NCBI GenBank assembly: GCA_965242575.1
Contig: OZ251461.1
Coordinates: 2,170,001-2,234,000, forward strand
Reading direction: 5' to 3'
Length of the DNA: 64,000 nucleotides
Origin: JANQOH01 sp965242575
Lineage (GTDB): Bacteria > Pseudomonadota > Alphaproteobacteria > UBA7887
The notes beneath the pieces are model-generated. The model saw only the letters and a list, made by a program, of their open reading frames with translations. It searched no databases and had not been told where the DNA came from. Below are positions 53,003 to 61,023 of the stretch, piece after piece (the first letter of the stretch is position 1; every line of letters starts with the position of its first letter). The position numbers and the translations under genes were made by a program.

Positions 53003-53944
53003 GTGATCGCCTATATCCTGCGCCGCCTGCTCGCGACCGTTCCGGTCATGGGCGTGGTCGCGGTCGTCGTCTTCCTGCTGCTGCACCTGAGTCCCGGCGA
53101 TCCGGCCACGGTGATCGCCGGCGACTATGCGAGTCCCGAGGACGTGGCCCGCATCCGCGCCCGTCTCGGCCTCGACGACCCCCTCCACCTCCAGTTCGCG
53201 GCCTGGCTCGGGCGCCTCGCGCAAGGCGACCTCGGCGTCTCGATCTTCTCCAACCTGCCGGTGGCGACGCTGATCGGCCAGCGGCTCGAACCCACCCTCG
53301 CGCTCGCCGCGCTGACGCTGGCGTTCGCGGTCGCCGTCGCCGTTCCGCTCGGCGCCGTCGCCGCGTGGCGCGCCGGGTCGTGGATCGACCGCGGCGTCAT
53401 GGCGTTCGCCGTGCTCGGCTTCTCGGTCCCCGTCTTCGTCCTCGGCTACGCGCTGATCTACGTCTTCGCCATACGGACGGGCTGGTTCCCGGTGCAGGGC
53501 TACGCGCCGCTGGCGGACGGCGTCCTCCCGTTCCTCCACCGCCTCGCGCTGCCGGCGCTGGCGCTCAGCGCCGTCTACGTCGCGTTGATCGCCCGCGTCA
53601 CCCGCGCGAGCGTGATGGAGGCGCTGGCCGAGGACCACGTGCGCACCGCCCGCGCCAAGGGGCTGCCCGAGCGAATCGTCGTCCTGCGCCACGCGCTCGG
53701 CTCCGCCGCCGTGCCCATCGTCACCGTGATCGGCATCGGCTTCTCGCTGCTCATCGGCGGGGTGGTCGTGACCGAGAGCGTGTTCAACATCCCCGGCCTC
53801 GGCCGCCTCACCGTCGACGCGGTGCTGCGGCGCGACTACCCGGTGATCCAGGGGATCATCCTCGTCTTCTCCGCCGCCTGCGTGTTCGTCAACCTGGCGG
53901 TCGACGTGCTCTACACCGTGTTCGACCCGAGGATCCGCTATTGA
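53003..53944 (+). CDS. ABC transporter permease, DppB-like
   Basis: A 313-residue inner-membrane protein with about six helices. YILRRLLATVPVMGVVAVVV at the start and the cytoplasmic EAA-type loop VRTARAKGLPERIVVLRHAL (~212) contact the ATPase. It pairs with the next permease; the stop overlaps the TTG start (TTGA). Confidence 0.92.
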   Translation: MIAYILRRLLATVPVMGVVAVVVFLLLHLSPGDPATVIAGDYASPEDVARIRARLGLDDPLHLQFAAWLGRLAQGDLGVSIFSNLPVATLIGQRLEPTLALAALTLAFAVAVAVPLGAVAAWRAGSWIDRGVMAFAVLGFSVPVFVLGYALIYVFAIRTGWFPVQGYAPLADGVLPFLHRLALPALALSAVYVALIARVTRASVMEALAEDHVRTARAKGLPERIVVLRHALGSAAVPIVTVIGIGFSLLIGGVVVTESVFNIPGLGRLTVDAVLRRDYPVIQGIILVFSAACVFVNLAVDVLYTVFDPRIRY

Positions 53945-54771
53945 CCGCGGCCGCCGCGCCGGGCCGCCATCCCGGCGTGCTGTCCGGCGCGGCGGTGGTC
54001 CTGGCGCTCGCCGCCGCCGCCGCGCTCGCGCCGGTCCTGTGGACCGGCGACCCGGCGGCCCTCGACCCGGCGGAGCGCATGCAGGGCCCGGGCGCCGGGC
54101 ACTGGTTCGGGACCGACATGTACGGGCGCGACCTCTACACGCGCACCGTGTACGGCGCCCGGGTGTCGCTGGTCGTGGGCCTGTGCGTCACCGCGCTCGC
54201 CGTCGCCTCCGGCTTGCTCGTCGGGCTGCTCGCCGGCTACCTGCGCGCGGTCGACGCCGTGGCGATGCGCGTCATGGACGGCCTGATGGCGATCCCCGGA
54301 GTCCTCCTCGCCATCGCCACCGTCGCCCTCGCCGGCGCCAGCCTGGCGACGGTGGTGGTCGCCATAGCCGTGCCCGAGGTCCCGCGCGTCACCCGCCTCG
54401 TCCGCGGCGTCGTCCTGACCGTCCGCGAGGAGCCTTACGTCGAGGCGGCGGTGACGATGGGCGCGCGGCTGCCCCGCCTGCTGTTCCGCCACGTGCTGCC
54501 CAACACCGCCGCGCCGCTGATCGTCCAGGGCACCTACGTCTGCGCGTCGGCCATCATCACCGAGGCGCTGCTGTCGTTCCTCGGCGCCGGGATCCCGCCG
54601 GAGCGCCCGAGCTGGGGCAACATCATGGCCGAGGGCCGCACCCTCTTCCAGGTCGCGCCGTGGATCGTCCTGTTCCCCGGCCTGTTCCTCGCCCTCGCCG
54701 TGCTGGCCATCAACGTGCTCGGCGACGGGCTGCGCGACACCCTCGACCCGCGCCTCGCGCGCCGCCTGTAG
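53941..54771 (+). CDS. ABC transporter permease, DppC-like
   Basis: A 276-residue permease: HWFGTDMYGRDLYTRTVYGA (~55) is the DppC/OppC signature, and YVEAAVTMGARLPRLLFRHV (~167) is the EAA loop. TTG 53941, overlapping the upstream stop, is the best start; no ATG gives a complete first helix. Confidence 0.9.
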   Translation: MTAAAAPGRHPGVLSGAAVVLALAAAAALAPVLWTGDPAALDPAERMQGPGAGHWFGTDMYGRDLYTRTVYGARVSLVVGLCVTALAVASGLLVGLLAGYLRAVDAVAMRVMDGLMAIPGVLLAIATVALAGASLATVVVAIAVPEVPRVTRLVRGVVLTVREEPYVEAAVTMGARLPRLLFRHVLPNTAAPLIVQGTYVCASAIITEALLSFLGAGIPPERPSWGNIMAEGRTLFQVAPWIVLFPGLFLALAVLAINVLGDGLRDTLDPRLARRL

Positions 54772-54773
54772 CC

Positions 54774-56393
54774 GTGCCGCCCGTCCTCGAGGTCGCCGGC
54801 CTCACGGTCCGCCTGCCGCCCGGCTCCGACCGCGCCAACGCGGTCGAGGGGATGAGCCTCGAGGTCGGCTCCGACGAGACGCTTTGCCTCGTCGGCGAGT
54901 CCGGCTCCGGCAAGTCGGTCGCGGCGCAGGCCGTGATGGGCCTGTTGCCGAAGCCCCATCTCGCCGTGGCCGCCGGCCGCGCCGCGCTGCTGGGCGAGGA
55001 GCTGACGACGGCGCGGCCGGCGCGCCTCCGCGCCCTCCGCGGCGCGCGCATGGCGATGATCTTCCAGGAGCCGATGACCGCGCTCAACCCGGTGATGACC
55101 ATAGGCCGCCAGATCGAGGAGGCGCTGGCGGCGCACGCCGCCACGCCGCCGCGCGTCCGCGCCGAACGCGCGCGCGCGGCGCTGCGCGACGCCAGCCTTC
55201 CCGACCCCGGCCGCATCGCCGCGGCGTTCCCGCACCAATTGTCCGGCGGCCAGCGCCAGCGCGCGATGATCGCCATGGCGCTGGCGCTCCGCCCGGCGCT
55301 GCTCATCGCCGACGAACCCACTACCGCGCTCGACGTCACCACCCAGGCGCAAATCCTCGCGCTCCTCAAGCGCCTGCAACGCGAGCGCGGCATGGGAGTC
55401 CTGTTCATCACCCATGATTTCGGCGTCGTCGCCGAGATCGCCGACCGCGTCGCGGTGATGCGCGAGGGGCGGATCGTCGAGTCCGGCCCGGCGGAGAAGG
55501 TCCTGTCGGCGCCCGAACACCCCTATACGCGGCGCCTCATCGCCGCCGTGCCGAGCCTCTCCCCGCCCGACCGCGGCGGCGCGCCGGCGGGGGAGGTCGC
55601 GCTGGAGACCCGCGCCCTGTCCAAGACCTACGCGACCGGGCGCTGGCCCGGGCCGCGGCGGAGGATCGCGGCCGCGCGCGATGTGGCCGTCTCCGTGCGC
55701 CGGGGCGAGACCCTCGGCGTCGTCGGCGAGTCCGGCTCCGGCAAATCGACCCTGGCGCGCTGCGTCCTGCGCCTCGTCGAACCCGATTCCGGCGCCGTCC
55801 TGCTCGACGGAGTCGACCTCGCGCCGTTGTCGCCCCGCGCGCTCCGGCCGTGGCGCCGGCGCGTGCAGATCGTCTTCCAGGACCCCTACCGCTCGCTCAA
55901 CCCCCGCCGCGCGGTCGGCTCGTCCATCGCCGAGGGGCCGATGAACTACGGCGTCGACGCCGGCGAGGCGCGCCGCCGCGCCCGCGAACTGCTGGAGCTG
56001 GTCGGCATCGACCCCGCCGCCGCCGGGCGTTACCCGCACCAGTTCTCCGGCGGCCAGCGCCAGCGCATCTGCATCGCGCGGGCGCTGGCGATGGAGCCGG
56101 AAGTGCTCGTCGCCGACGAGGCCGTTTCGGCGCTCGACGTCTCGGTGCAGGCGCAGGTGCTGGCGCTGCTCGACCGCGTGCGCGTCCGCTTCCGGCTGGC
56201 GATGCTGTTCATCACCCACGACCTGCGCGTCGCCGCCCGGATTTGCGACCGCGTCGCCGTGATGTTTCGCGGCGAGGTGGTGGAGACCGGCCCCGCCGCC
56301 GATATCTTCGCCGCGCCGCGCCACGAATACACCCGCCGCCTGTTCGCGGCGATCCCCGGCCGCGGCCGGCGGTTCGGGAGCGGCCCCGAATGA
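54774..56393 (+). CDS. Fused double ABC ATPase (DppD-DppF type)
   Basis: 539 residues with two complete nucleotide-binding domains. Walker A LVGESGSGKSVAAQAVMGL (~38) and VVGESGSGKSTLARCVLRL (~318); signatures HQLSGGQRQRAMIAMAL (~153) and HQFSGGQRQRICIARAL (~422); Walker B LLIADEPTTALDV and VLVADEAVSALDV. In the second domain the Walker B position reads DEAVSALD rather than DEPTSALD, a common harmless variant. It powers the transporter encoded just upstream. GTG start. Confidence 0.92.
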   Translation: MPPVLEVAGLTVRLPPGSDRANAVEGMSLEVGSDETLCLVGESGSGKSVAAQAVMGLLPKPHLAVAAGRAALLGEELTTARPARLRALRGARMAMIFQEPMTALNPVMTIGRQIEEALAAHAATPPRVRAERARAALRDASLPDPGRIAAAFPHQLSGGQRQRAMIAMALALRPALLIADEPTTALDVTTQAQILALLKRLQRERGMGVLFITHDFGVVAEIADRVAVMREGRIVESGPAEKVLSAPEHPYTRRLIAAVPSLSPPDRGGAPAGEVALETRALSKTYATGRWPGPRRRIAAARDVAVSVRRGETLGVVGESGSGKSTLARCVLRLVEPDSGAVLLDGVDLAPLSPRALRPWRRRVQIVFQDPYRSLNPRRAVGSSIAEGPMNYGVDAGEARRRARELLELVGIDPAAAGRYPHQFSGGQRQRICIARALAMEPEVLVADEAVSALDVSVQAQVLALLDRVRVRFRLAMLFITHDLRVAARICDRVAVMFRGEVVETGPAADIFAAPRHEYTRRLFAAIPGRGRRFGSGPE

Positions 56394-57280
56394 CCCTGCG
56401 CGTCGTCTTCATGGGCACGCCGGAATTCGCCGTTCCGTCGTTCGAAGCCCTCCGCGCCGCCGGGCACGAGGTCGTATGCGCCTATACCCGCCCGCCGCGC
56501 CCCGCCGGACGCGGCGGGCGGGTGCGGCCGAGCCCGGTCCAGCGCGCGGCCGAAGCGGCGGGAATCGCGGCGCGCGCGCCGGAGCGGCTGGCCGATCCCC
56601 TGCCGCCCGGCCTCGACGCCGTCGTCGTCGCCGCCTACGGCGCGATCCTCCCCGCCCATATGCTCGCCGCGCCGCGCCTGGGATGCCTGAACGTCCACGC
56701 CTCGCTGCTGCCCCGCTGGCGCGGCGCGGCGCCGATCCAGCGCGCGATCATGGCCGGCGACGCCGAGACCGGGGTGACGATCATGCGCATGGACTCGGGG
56801 CTGGACACCGGCCCGACGTTGCTCCGGCGCGCCGTTCCCATCGGCGCCGGCGACGACGCCGGCGCGCTGCGCGACCGGCTCGCCGCGCTCGGCGCCGAAC
56901 TGGTCGTCGCGGCGCTGGCCGGGGACTTTCCCGCCGTTCCGCAGCCCGCCGCGGGCGCGACCTGGGCCCGCCGGCTCGAACCCGCCGACGAGGACGTCGA
57001 CTGGCGCCGCCCCGCCGTCGAGATCGCCCGCCGGGTCCGCGCCCTCGCGCCGCGCCCCGGCGCGCGGTTCGCCGTCGATGGCGAGGCGTGGAAACTCCTC
57101 GCCGCCGAGCCCGCCCCGGGCGCGGGCGCGCCGGGCGAGGCGCTCGACAACGCGCTGACCGTCGCCTGCGGCGAGGGCGCGCTGCGCGCGCTCCGCGTCC
57201 AGCGCCCCGGCCGCAAGCCGATGGACGCCCGGGCGGCGCTGCGCGGCCGCCCCGTCCCCGCCGGCGCGCGGCTGCGGTGA
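56390..57280 (+). CDS. fmt: Methionyl-tRNA formyltransferase
   Basis: A 296-residue enzyme that formylates initiator Met-tRNA: RVVFMGTPEFAVPSFEALRA at the start, HASLLPRWRGAAPIQRAIM (~102) with the catalytic Asn/His region, and MRMDSGLDTGPTLL (~130). The ATG overlaps the ATPase stop. The usual upstream partner def is absent here; truA follows. Confidence 0.94.
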   Translation: MTLRVVFMGTPEFAVPSFEALRAAGHEVVCAYTRPPRPAGRGGRVRPSPVQRAAEAAGIAARAPERLADPLPPGLDAVVVAAYGAILPAHMLAAPRLGCLNVHASLLPRWRGAAPIQRAIMAGDAETGVTIMRMDSGLDTGPTLLRRAVPIGAGDDAGALRDRLAALGAELVVAALAGDFPAVPQPAAGATWARRLEPADEDVDWRRPAVEIARRVRALAPRPGARFAVDGEAWKLLAAEPAPGAGAPGEALDNALTVACGEGALRALRVQRPGRKPMDARAALRGRPVPAGARLR

Positions 57281-57283
57281 GCG

Positions 57284-58054
57284 ATGCCGCGCTACCGCCT
57301 GACGGTCGAATACGATGGGGCCGGCTATGTCGGCTGGCAGCGCCAGGACAACGGCCCGTCGGTCCAGGCCGCGCTGGAGGCCGCCGTGCGCGCCTTCTGC
57401 GGCGAGGCGGCGGCGGTCCACGGCGCCGGGCGCACCGACGCCGGAGTCCACGCCCGCGGGCAGGTGTGCCACCTCGACCTCGCCCGCCGCGTCGCTCCGG
57501 GAGTCCTCCGCGACGCGGTGAACGCGCATTTGCGCCCCGCCCCCATCGCCGTCCTCGACGCGGCGGAGGCGCCGGAGGGGTTCCACGCCCGGTTCTCCGC
57601 CGTCGGGCGCATCTACCGCTACCGCATCGTCAACCGCCGCGCCCCGCTCGCCCTGGACCGCGGCCGCGTCTGGCGCGTCGCCGCGCCGCTCGACCGCGCG
57701 GCGATGGCCGCCGCCGCCGCCCGCCTCGTCGGCCGCCGCGACTTCACGAGTTTCCGCGCCGCCGGCTGCCAGGCCCCGTCGCCGGTCAAGACCCTCGACC
57801 GCCTCGAGGTCGCGGGCGGGGGCGATGAGATCCTCGTGACCGCCGCCGCGCGCTCCTTCCTGCACAACCAGGTGCGCATAATGGCGGGGACCCTGGCGCG
57901 AATCGGCCTCGGCAAGGCGCGCGCCGATGCGGTTCCCGCCATCCTCGCCGCCCGCGACCGCGCCGCCGCCGGCCCCACCGCTCCGGCCTGCGGCCTGGTC
58001 CTCGCCGCGGTGCGCTACGCGCCGGAGTCCGGGTCGGCGGACGGGCCTTCGTGA
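57284..58054 (+). CDS. truA: tRNA pseudouridine synthase A
   Basis: A 256-residue enzyme modifying U38-40 of tRNAs. Catalytic Asp in HGAGRTDAGVHARGQVCHLD (~46), YRLTVEYDGAGYVGWQRQDN at the start and RSFLHNQVRIMAGTLARIG (~190) near the end. fmt-truA adjacency is conserved in alphaproteobacteria. Confidence 0.95.
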   Translation: MPRYRLTVEYDGAGYVGWQRQDNGPSVQAALEAAVRAFCGEAAAVHGAGRTDAGVHARGQVCHLDLARRVAPGVLRDAVNAHLRPAPIAVLDAAEAPEGFHARFSAVGRIYRYRIVNRRAPLALDRGRVWRVAAPLDRAAMAAAAARLVGRRDFTSFRAAGCQAPSPVKTLDRLEVAGGGDEILVTAAARSFLHNQVRIMAGTLARIGLGKARADAVPAILAARDRAAAGPTAPACGLVLAAVRYAPESGSADGPS

Positions 58055-58121
58055 CGCGAAACCCCGCTTGCCGGCGCGGCGGCTATCGCTTACCTTCCCA
58101 GGCGCCCGCGAGGCCCGCCGC

Positions 58122-58210
58122 GGAGGGGTGCCGGAGTGGTCGAACGGGGCGGTCTCGAAAACCGTTGTGCGCTTTGCGTACCGTGGGTTCGAATCCCACC
58201 CCCTCCGCCA
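58122..58210 (+). tRNA. tRNA-Ser(CGA)
   Basis: An 89-nt cloverleaf: acceptor GGAGGGG pairs with CCCCTCC and GCCA is encoded. The anticodon loop CTCGAAA gives CGA, reading UCG. There is a long variable arm as in class II tRNAs, and the T-arm is GGGTTCGAATCCC. The 3' end is followed at once by foreign-looking debris, as at many integration sites. Confidence 0.95.
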
Positions 58211-58240
58211 TGCGCGCTTCCGCGCGCGCAACTCGCTGCG

Positions 58241-58262
58241 GTTGCGAATTCGCCATGCGCGC
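58241..58262 (+). repeat. Direct repeat, left copy, flanking the DUF1640-like cluster
   Basis: GTTGCGAATTCGCCATGCGC GC matches 60474-60495 at 20 of 22 positions, and weaker similarity extends upstream (CTTCCGCG...AACTCGC). It could be an attachment-site-like or dispersed repeat. Confidence 0.5.
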
Positions 58263-58470
58263 GCGGCTGCTCGGCCTTTACGGCCTGCTGTTCCGCGGCG
58301 GTCCGGCGGGTAGGCGCGGTGGCGATGGGCGCGGCGTCGGACTGGGTGGGCCTGCGCCTGCCGCTGGCCATCGGCGCGGTCGCCATGCTGGCGCTTCTGG
58401 CGTGGACCGCCGGCCGCCTGCCGCGCCTCGCCACCGCCTTCGAGGCGCGGGCTGACCGGCGGCGGCGGGT
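58257..58470 (+). pseudogene. MFS transporter C-terminal remnant, frameshifted
   Basis: RARLLGLYGLLFRGGPA in one frame continues as AMGAASDWVGLRLPLAIGAV then AMLALLAWTAGRLPRLATAF in another. This is the last part of a major facilitator permease broken by a frameshift near 58310. Intact proteins are ~400 residues. It lies between the tRNA-Ser and the DUF1640-like cluster. Confidence 0.6.
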
Positions 58471-58495
58471 CCAGCGGCGCCGGAACGGGCCGTGT

Positions 58496-58524
58496 TTGCG
58501 CGGCGCCGTTGAGTTAGGGTATCG
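58496..58524 (+). promoter_or_regulatory. Promoter-like block of the DUF1640-like cluster
   Basis: TTGCGC, 17 bp, GTATCG then TCGCC, the same spacing and downstream bases as at 43276 and 44115. It is the only such block seen for the tandem copies, so they may form one transcript. Confidence 0.55.
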
Positions 58525-58571
58525 TCGCCGTGTTCGGCGCGCCTGGGCGCGCCCGCGAACGGAGAGCCGTC

Positions 58572-58853
58572 ATGACCGACGCCGCCGCTTTCGACGCGCT
58601 CGCTTCCACCAAAACGCTCCGCGACGCCGGGTTCGAGGATCGACAAGCCGAAGCCGTCGCCGGCGTCGTCCGCGACGGCCGCGCCGGACTGGCGACGAAG
58701 GCGGACCTCGACAACCTCGAAGCGCGTATGGAGTCCCGGATCGCCAGCCTCGAAACGCGCCTCATCGCCCGCATTCACGGTGGCTTGGTCGCGTTCGGAA
58801 CCGCCATCAGTGCGTTGATCGTTGCCGCCGTCGCCATCATCAAGTTCTTGTAG
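58572..58853 (+). CDS. DUF1640/CCDC90-like protein, tandem copy 1
   Basis: 93 residues: AFDALASTKTLRDAGFEDRQ, AEAVAGVVRDGRAGLATKAD, LDNLEARMESRIASLETRLI, then the membrane tail VAFGTAISALIVAAVAIIKF. It is the most complete member and the likely archetype of the cluster. GGAGAGCC precedes the ATG. The coiled-coil part has one extra LEAR-type unit compared with the copy at 44194. Confidence 0.72.
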   Translation: MTDAAAFDALASTKTLRDAGFEDRQAEAVAGVVRDGRAGLATKADLDNLEARMESRIASLETRLIARIHGGLVAFGTAISALIVAAVAIIKFL

Positions 58854-58871
58854 GCCGGCGCGCCCGTTGCC

Positions 58872-59108
58872 GTGGGGAGAACTGGAACGGTAAATGGGAC
58901 GACCTTCGACGCACTCGCCGACGCCGGGATTGCGGAACCGCGCGCGAAGGCTATCGCCGGCGTCGTCCGTGACGGCCGCGCCGGTTTGGCGACGAAAGCG
59001 GACCTCGACACCGCCGTCGCCACACTGCGCGCCGACATCTATCGCGCGTTGCGGATACAGGGCGCGGGGATCGTCGCCATCATGATGGCGCTCAAGGCGT
59101 TCGGATAG
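58872..59108 (+). CDS. DUF1640/CCDC90-like protein, tandem copy 2
   Basis: 78 residues from GTG 58872. The ATG used by the relative at 43350 (GGAACG-ATG-AAC) is GTA here, so the start has moved upstream. FDALADAGIAEPRAKAIAGV, RDGRAGLATKADLDTAVATL, then a short tail RIQGAGIVAIMMALKAFG. The N-terminal module has lost about seven residues relative to copy 1. Confidence 0.6.
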   Translation: MGRTGTVNGTTFDALADAGIAEPRAKAIAGVVRDGRAGLATKADLDTAVATLRADIYRALRIQGAGIVAIMMALKAFG

Positions 59109-59132
59109 CCCGCCCGCGAACGGAGAGCCGCC

Positions 59133-59381
59133 TTGCCCGACGCCGCTGCCTTCGACACGCTCGGCGCCGCCGAAACGATGACGGATGCGGGGATCGAGGA
59201 GCCGCACGCGAAGGCCATCGTCGGCGTCGTCCGCGACGGCCGCGCCGGACTGGCGACGAAGGCGGACCTCGACAACCTCGAAGCGCGTCTCGAAACGAGG
59301 ATCGAGAAAGCCATAAACAGTCTCACATGGCGCATGTTCGCCATCGGTGGACTCATCGTTGCCGCCGTCAAGCTGCTGTAG
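59133..59381 (+). CDS. DUF1640/CCDC90-like protein, tandem copy 3
   Basis: 82 residues from TTG 59133 after GGAGAGCCGCC. AFDTLGAAETMTDAGIEEPH, AKAIVGVVRDGRAGLATKAD, LDNLEARLETRIEKAINSLT, tail MFAIGGLIVAAVKLL. The central RDGRAGLATKADLDNLEAR segment is identical in protein to copy 1, pointing to recent duplication or gene conversion. Confidence 0.65.
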   Translation: MPDAAAFDTLGAAETMTDAGIEEPHAKAIVGVVRDGRAGLATKADLDNLEARLETRIEKAINSLTWRMFAIGGLIVAAVKLL

Positions 59382-59408
59382 GCCGGTCGTCCGGGGAGCG
59401 CTGGAACG

Positions 59409-59693
59409 ATGAACGGAGCAACTTTTGGCGCACTCGCCGCCGCCAAGACGCTCCTCGACGCCGGGTTCGAGGGTCGACAAGCCAAAGCCGTCGCCGGCGT
59501 TGTCCGCGACAGCCGCGCCGGACTGGCGACGAAGGCCAACCTCGACGCCGCCGTATCCGGCATTGAAAGCCGCCTTGAAGCCAGGATTGAACACGGGGCG
59601 AGCCGAACCATGCTCGCCGTCATCGCCGTCGGCGGGATCGTTGTCACTGCGATCATCGCTTCGGCGTTCGCCATTATTGATCGACTTTCGTAG
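59409..59693 (+). CDS. DUF1640/CCDC90-like protein, tandem copy 4
   Basis: 94 residues: TFGALAAAKTLLDAGFEGRQ, AKAVAGVVRDSRAGLATKAN, LDAAVSGIESRLEARIEHGA, tail AVIAVGGIVVTAIIASAFAI. The start context (GGAACG-ATG-AACGG) equals that of the copy at 43350. Confidence 0.68.
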   Translation: MNGATFGALAAAKTLLDAGFEGRQAKAVAGVVRDSRAGLATKANLDAAVSGIESRLEARIEHGASRTMLAVIAVGGIVVTAIIASAFAIIDRLS

Positions 59694-59710
59694 GCGACCG
59701 CTCCCCGCGA

Positions 59711-59840
59711 ATGGAGAACCGCCTTGCCGGCGCCGTGTTCGACATGCCCAAGGCCGTCGGCACGCTCGCTGAAGCCGGGGTCGCGGAACCGCATGCGAAG
59801 GCCGCCGCCGGCGTCGTCCGCGACGGACGCGCCGTAGGGC
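59711..59840 (+). pseudogene. DUF1640/CCDC90-like gene, tandem copy 5, broken
   Basis: The family frame reads AGAVFDMPKAVGTLAEAGVA then EPHAKAAAGVVRDGRA and stops resembling the family there, with no coiled coil or membrane tail. Compared with copy 3 the bases after the TTG (GAGAACCGCC-TTG) are out of frame with it, so a small deletion also separates start and body. Confidence 0.6.
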
Positions 59841-60021
59841 GGCTGTCATATTCAGCGGGCGCCCCGACAAGCTGGCACCCAAGAGGCCGACTGCGGCCCT
59901 AGCTTACCTGCGCGCGCCGGGTGGCAAGCGCGAACCGCCGCGCAGGCGCGCTCGGCAATCCGGCGCTGACGATGGCGCTCCCCGCGAAGCCGCGAGGGCG
60001 CGCGCCGGCGTGTCGGAGTGG

Positions 60022-60360
60022 CTACGGATTGGGCGGCGTATCGGCCTCGTCTATGGTGGTAGCGTCCGCGTATTGGACGGCCATCTTCGCAGCCCCCTCT
60101 ATGTCGAGCTTGGTGTCTAGCGACGACGTGCTAGCCAGATCACCGGTCAACGCCGCGCAGATGAAGCGATCACGGCGCAGGTCTCCACCGTGCGGGTCTT
60201 TTTTCCTAGCTTCTTTTAGGGCGGCATCCGCATATTTGGCAATCTTCTCGACAACCGCCTTGAAGGGAATGGGACGATCCCTTTTCGGCGACGACGTGTT
60301 AGCCAGATAGCCGGTCAACGCCGCGCAGATGAAGCGGTCACGGCTTGGGTCTTCGTTCAT
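60022..60360 (-). CDS. Hypothetical protein with internal duplication
   Basis: 112 residues with RDRFICAALTGYLANTSS near the start and RDRFICAALTGDLASTSS about 56 residues later. The DNA repeat is ~55 bp at 60122-60177 and 60289-60344. Between them lies a Lys-rich helix (AVVEKIAKYADAALKEARKK). The leader CCGAGGAGACCGCC before ATG resembles that of the short frame at 30262. Less GC-rich than its neighbours. No family recognised; probably cytoplasmic. Confidence 0.55.
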   Translation of the reverse strand: MNEDPSRDRFICAALTGYLANTSSPKRDRPIPFKAVVEKIAKYADAALKEARKKDPHGGDLRRDRFICAALTGDLASTSSLDTKLDIEGAAKMAVQYADATTIDEADTPPNP

Positions 60361-60473
60361 GGCGGTCTCCTCGGTCACGGGTGTGGGCGCAGTATGAAGC
60401 GCCGAGCATTCACGCGCAAGCCGCAGCGGCGCTCTACGGGCTTCCGCGAGCGCGGCGCGCGAAACTCGCGGTG

Positions 60474-60495
60474 ATTGCGAATTCGCCGTGCGCGC
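60474..60495 (+). repeat. Direct repeat, right copy, flanking the DUF1640-like cluster
   Basis: ATTGCGAATTCGCCGTGCGC GC matches 58241-58262 at 20 of 22 positions. It lies just before the zinc-type operon. Confidence 0.5.
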
Positions 60496-60526
60496 ATGTG
60501 CGGCGCGGGGTCGGCCGACGCCGCCG

Positions 60527-61009
60527 TCACTCGTAAACGTAGGCTTCGATGGACGCCTCCGACAGCGCGTAGGCGGTCTCCGCGAGGTCGGTGGACAGGC
60601 TCACCACATCGAACTTGCCGGTCACGGAGACCGGTTCGAACAGCGCCTCCAGCATGTAGGGCTCCTCGGTGGTGACGTACACGATCTGGTTCGGCGGCGG
60701 CGGCGGCACGTGGATGCAGGCGCCGAAATAGGGGACGAGCAGGAACTCGGCGCCGCCGTCGGGGCCCAGGTCCAGCGGGACCAGATAGCCCGGCAGGCGG
60801 ACCGTCTCGCCGTTGAAGTCGTCGACCACCTCGTAATCCGCCGCCCCGGCGGCGCCGTCCGCCGGCGCCTCGCCATGCCCGACGATCCCGGACAAGGCGC
60901 CGCCGCCGGGCGCCAGGCGGTCCCAGGTGAGGTCCATGGGGTCGGCGGCGCGGGCCGCCGCCGCGGCGAGGAGCGCCGCGAGGACGAAGGCCGGCATCGA
61001 AACGCGCAT
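60527..61009 (-). CDS. Exported DUF3299-family protein
   Basis: 160 residues with a signal peptide (MPAFVLAALLAAAAARAADP). The body matches DUF3299: VRLPGYLVPLDLGPDGGAEF, LLVPYFGACIHVPPPPPNQI and GKFDVVSLSTDLAETAYALS. The fold is probably OB-like; it often accompanies ABC permeases of the LolC/MacB kind and DUF2796 proteins in zinc-linked operons. It is the last gene of the four-gene minus-strand operon. Confidence 0.8.
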   Translation of the reverse strand: MRVSMPAFVLAALLAAAAARAADPMDLTWDRLAPGGGALSGIVGHGEAPADGAAGAADYEVVDDFNGETVRLPGYLVPLDLGPDGGAEFLLVPYFGACIHVPPPPPNQIVYVTTEEPYMLEALFEPVSVTGKFDVVSLSTDLAETAYALSEASIEAYVYE

Positions 61010-61023
61010 GGCGTTCTCCCTTG

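Noticed and set aside
58872..59108. Treating tandem copy 2 as a pseudogene because the ATG became GTA
   Set aside because: An in-frame GTG 39 bp upstream with a purine-rich leader can serve as start and the rest of the frame is intact.
58120..60510. An integrated prophage or ICE at tRNA-Ser
   Set aside because: No integrase, relaxase or phage structural gene is present; only a direct-repeat-bounded debris segment can be supported.
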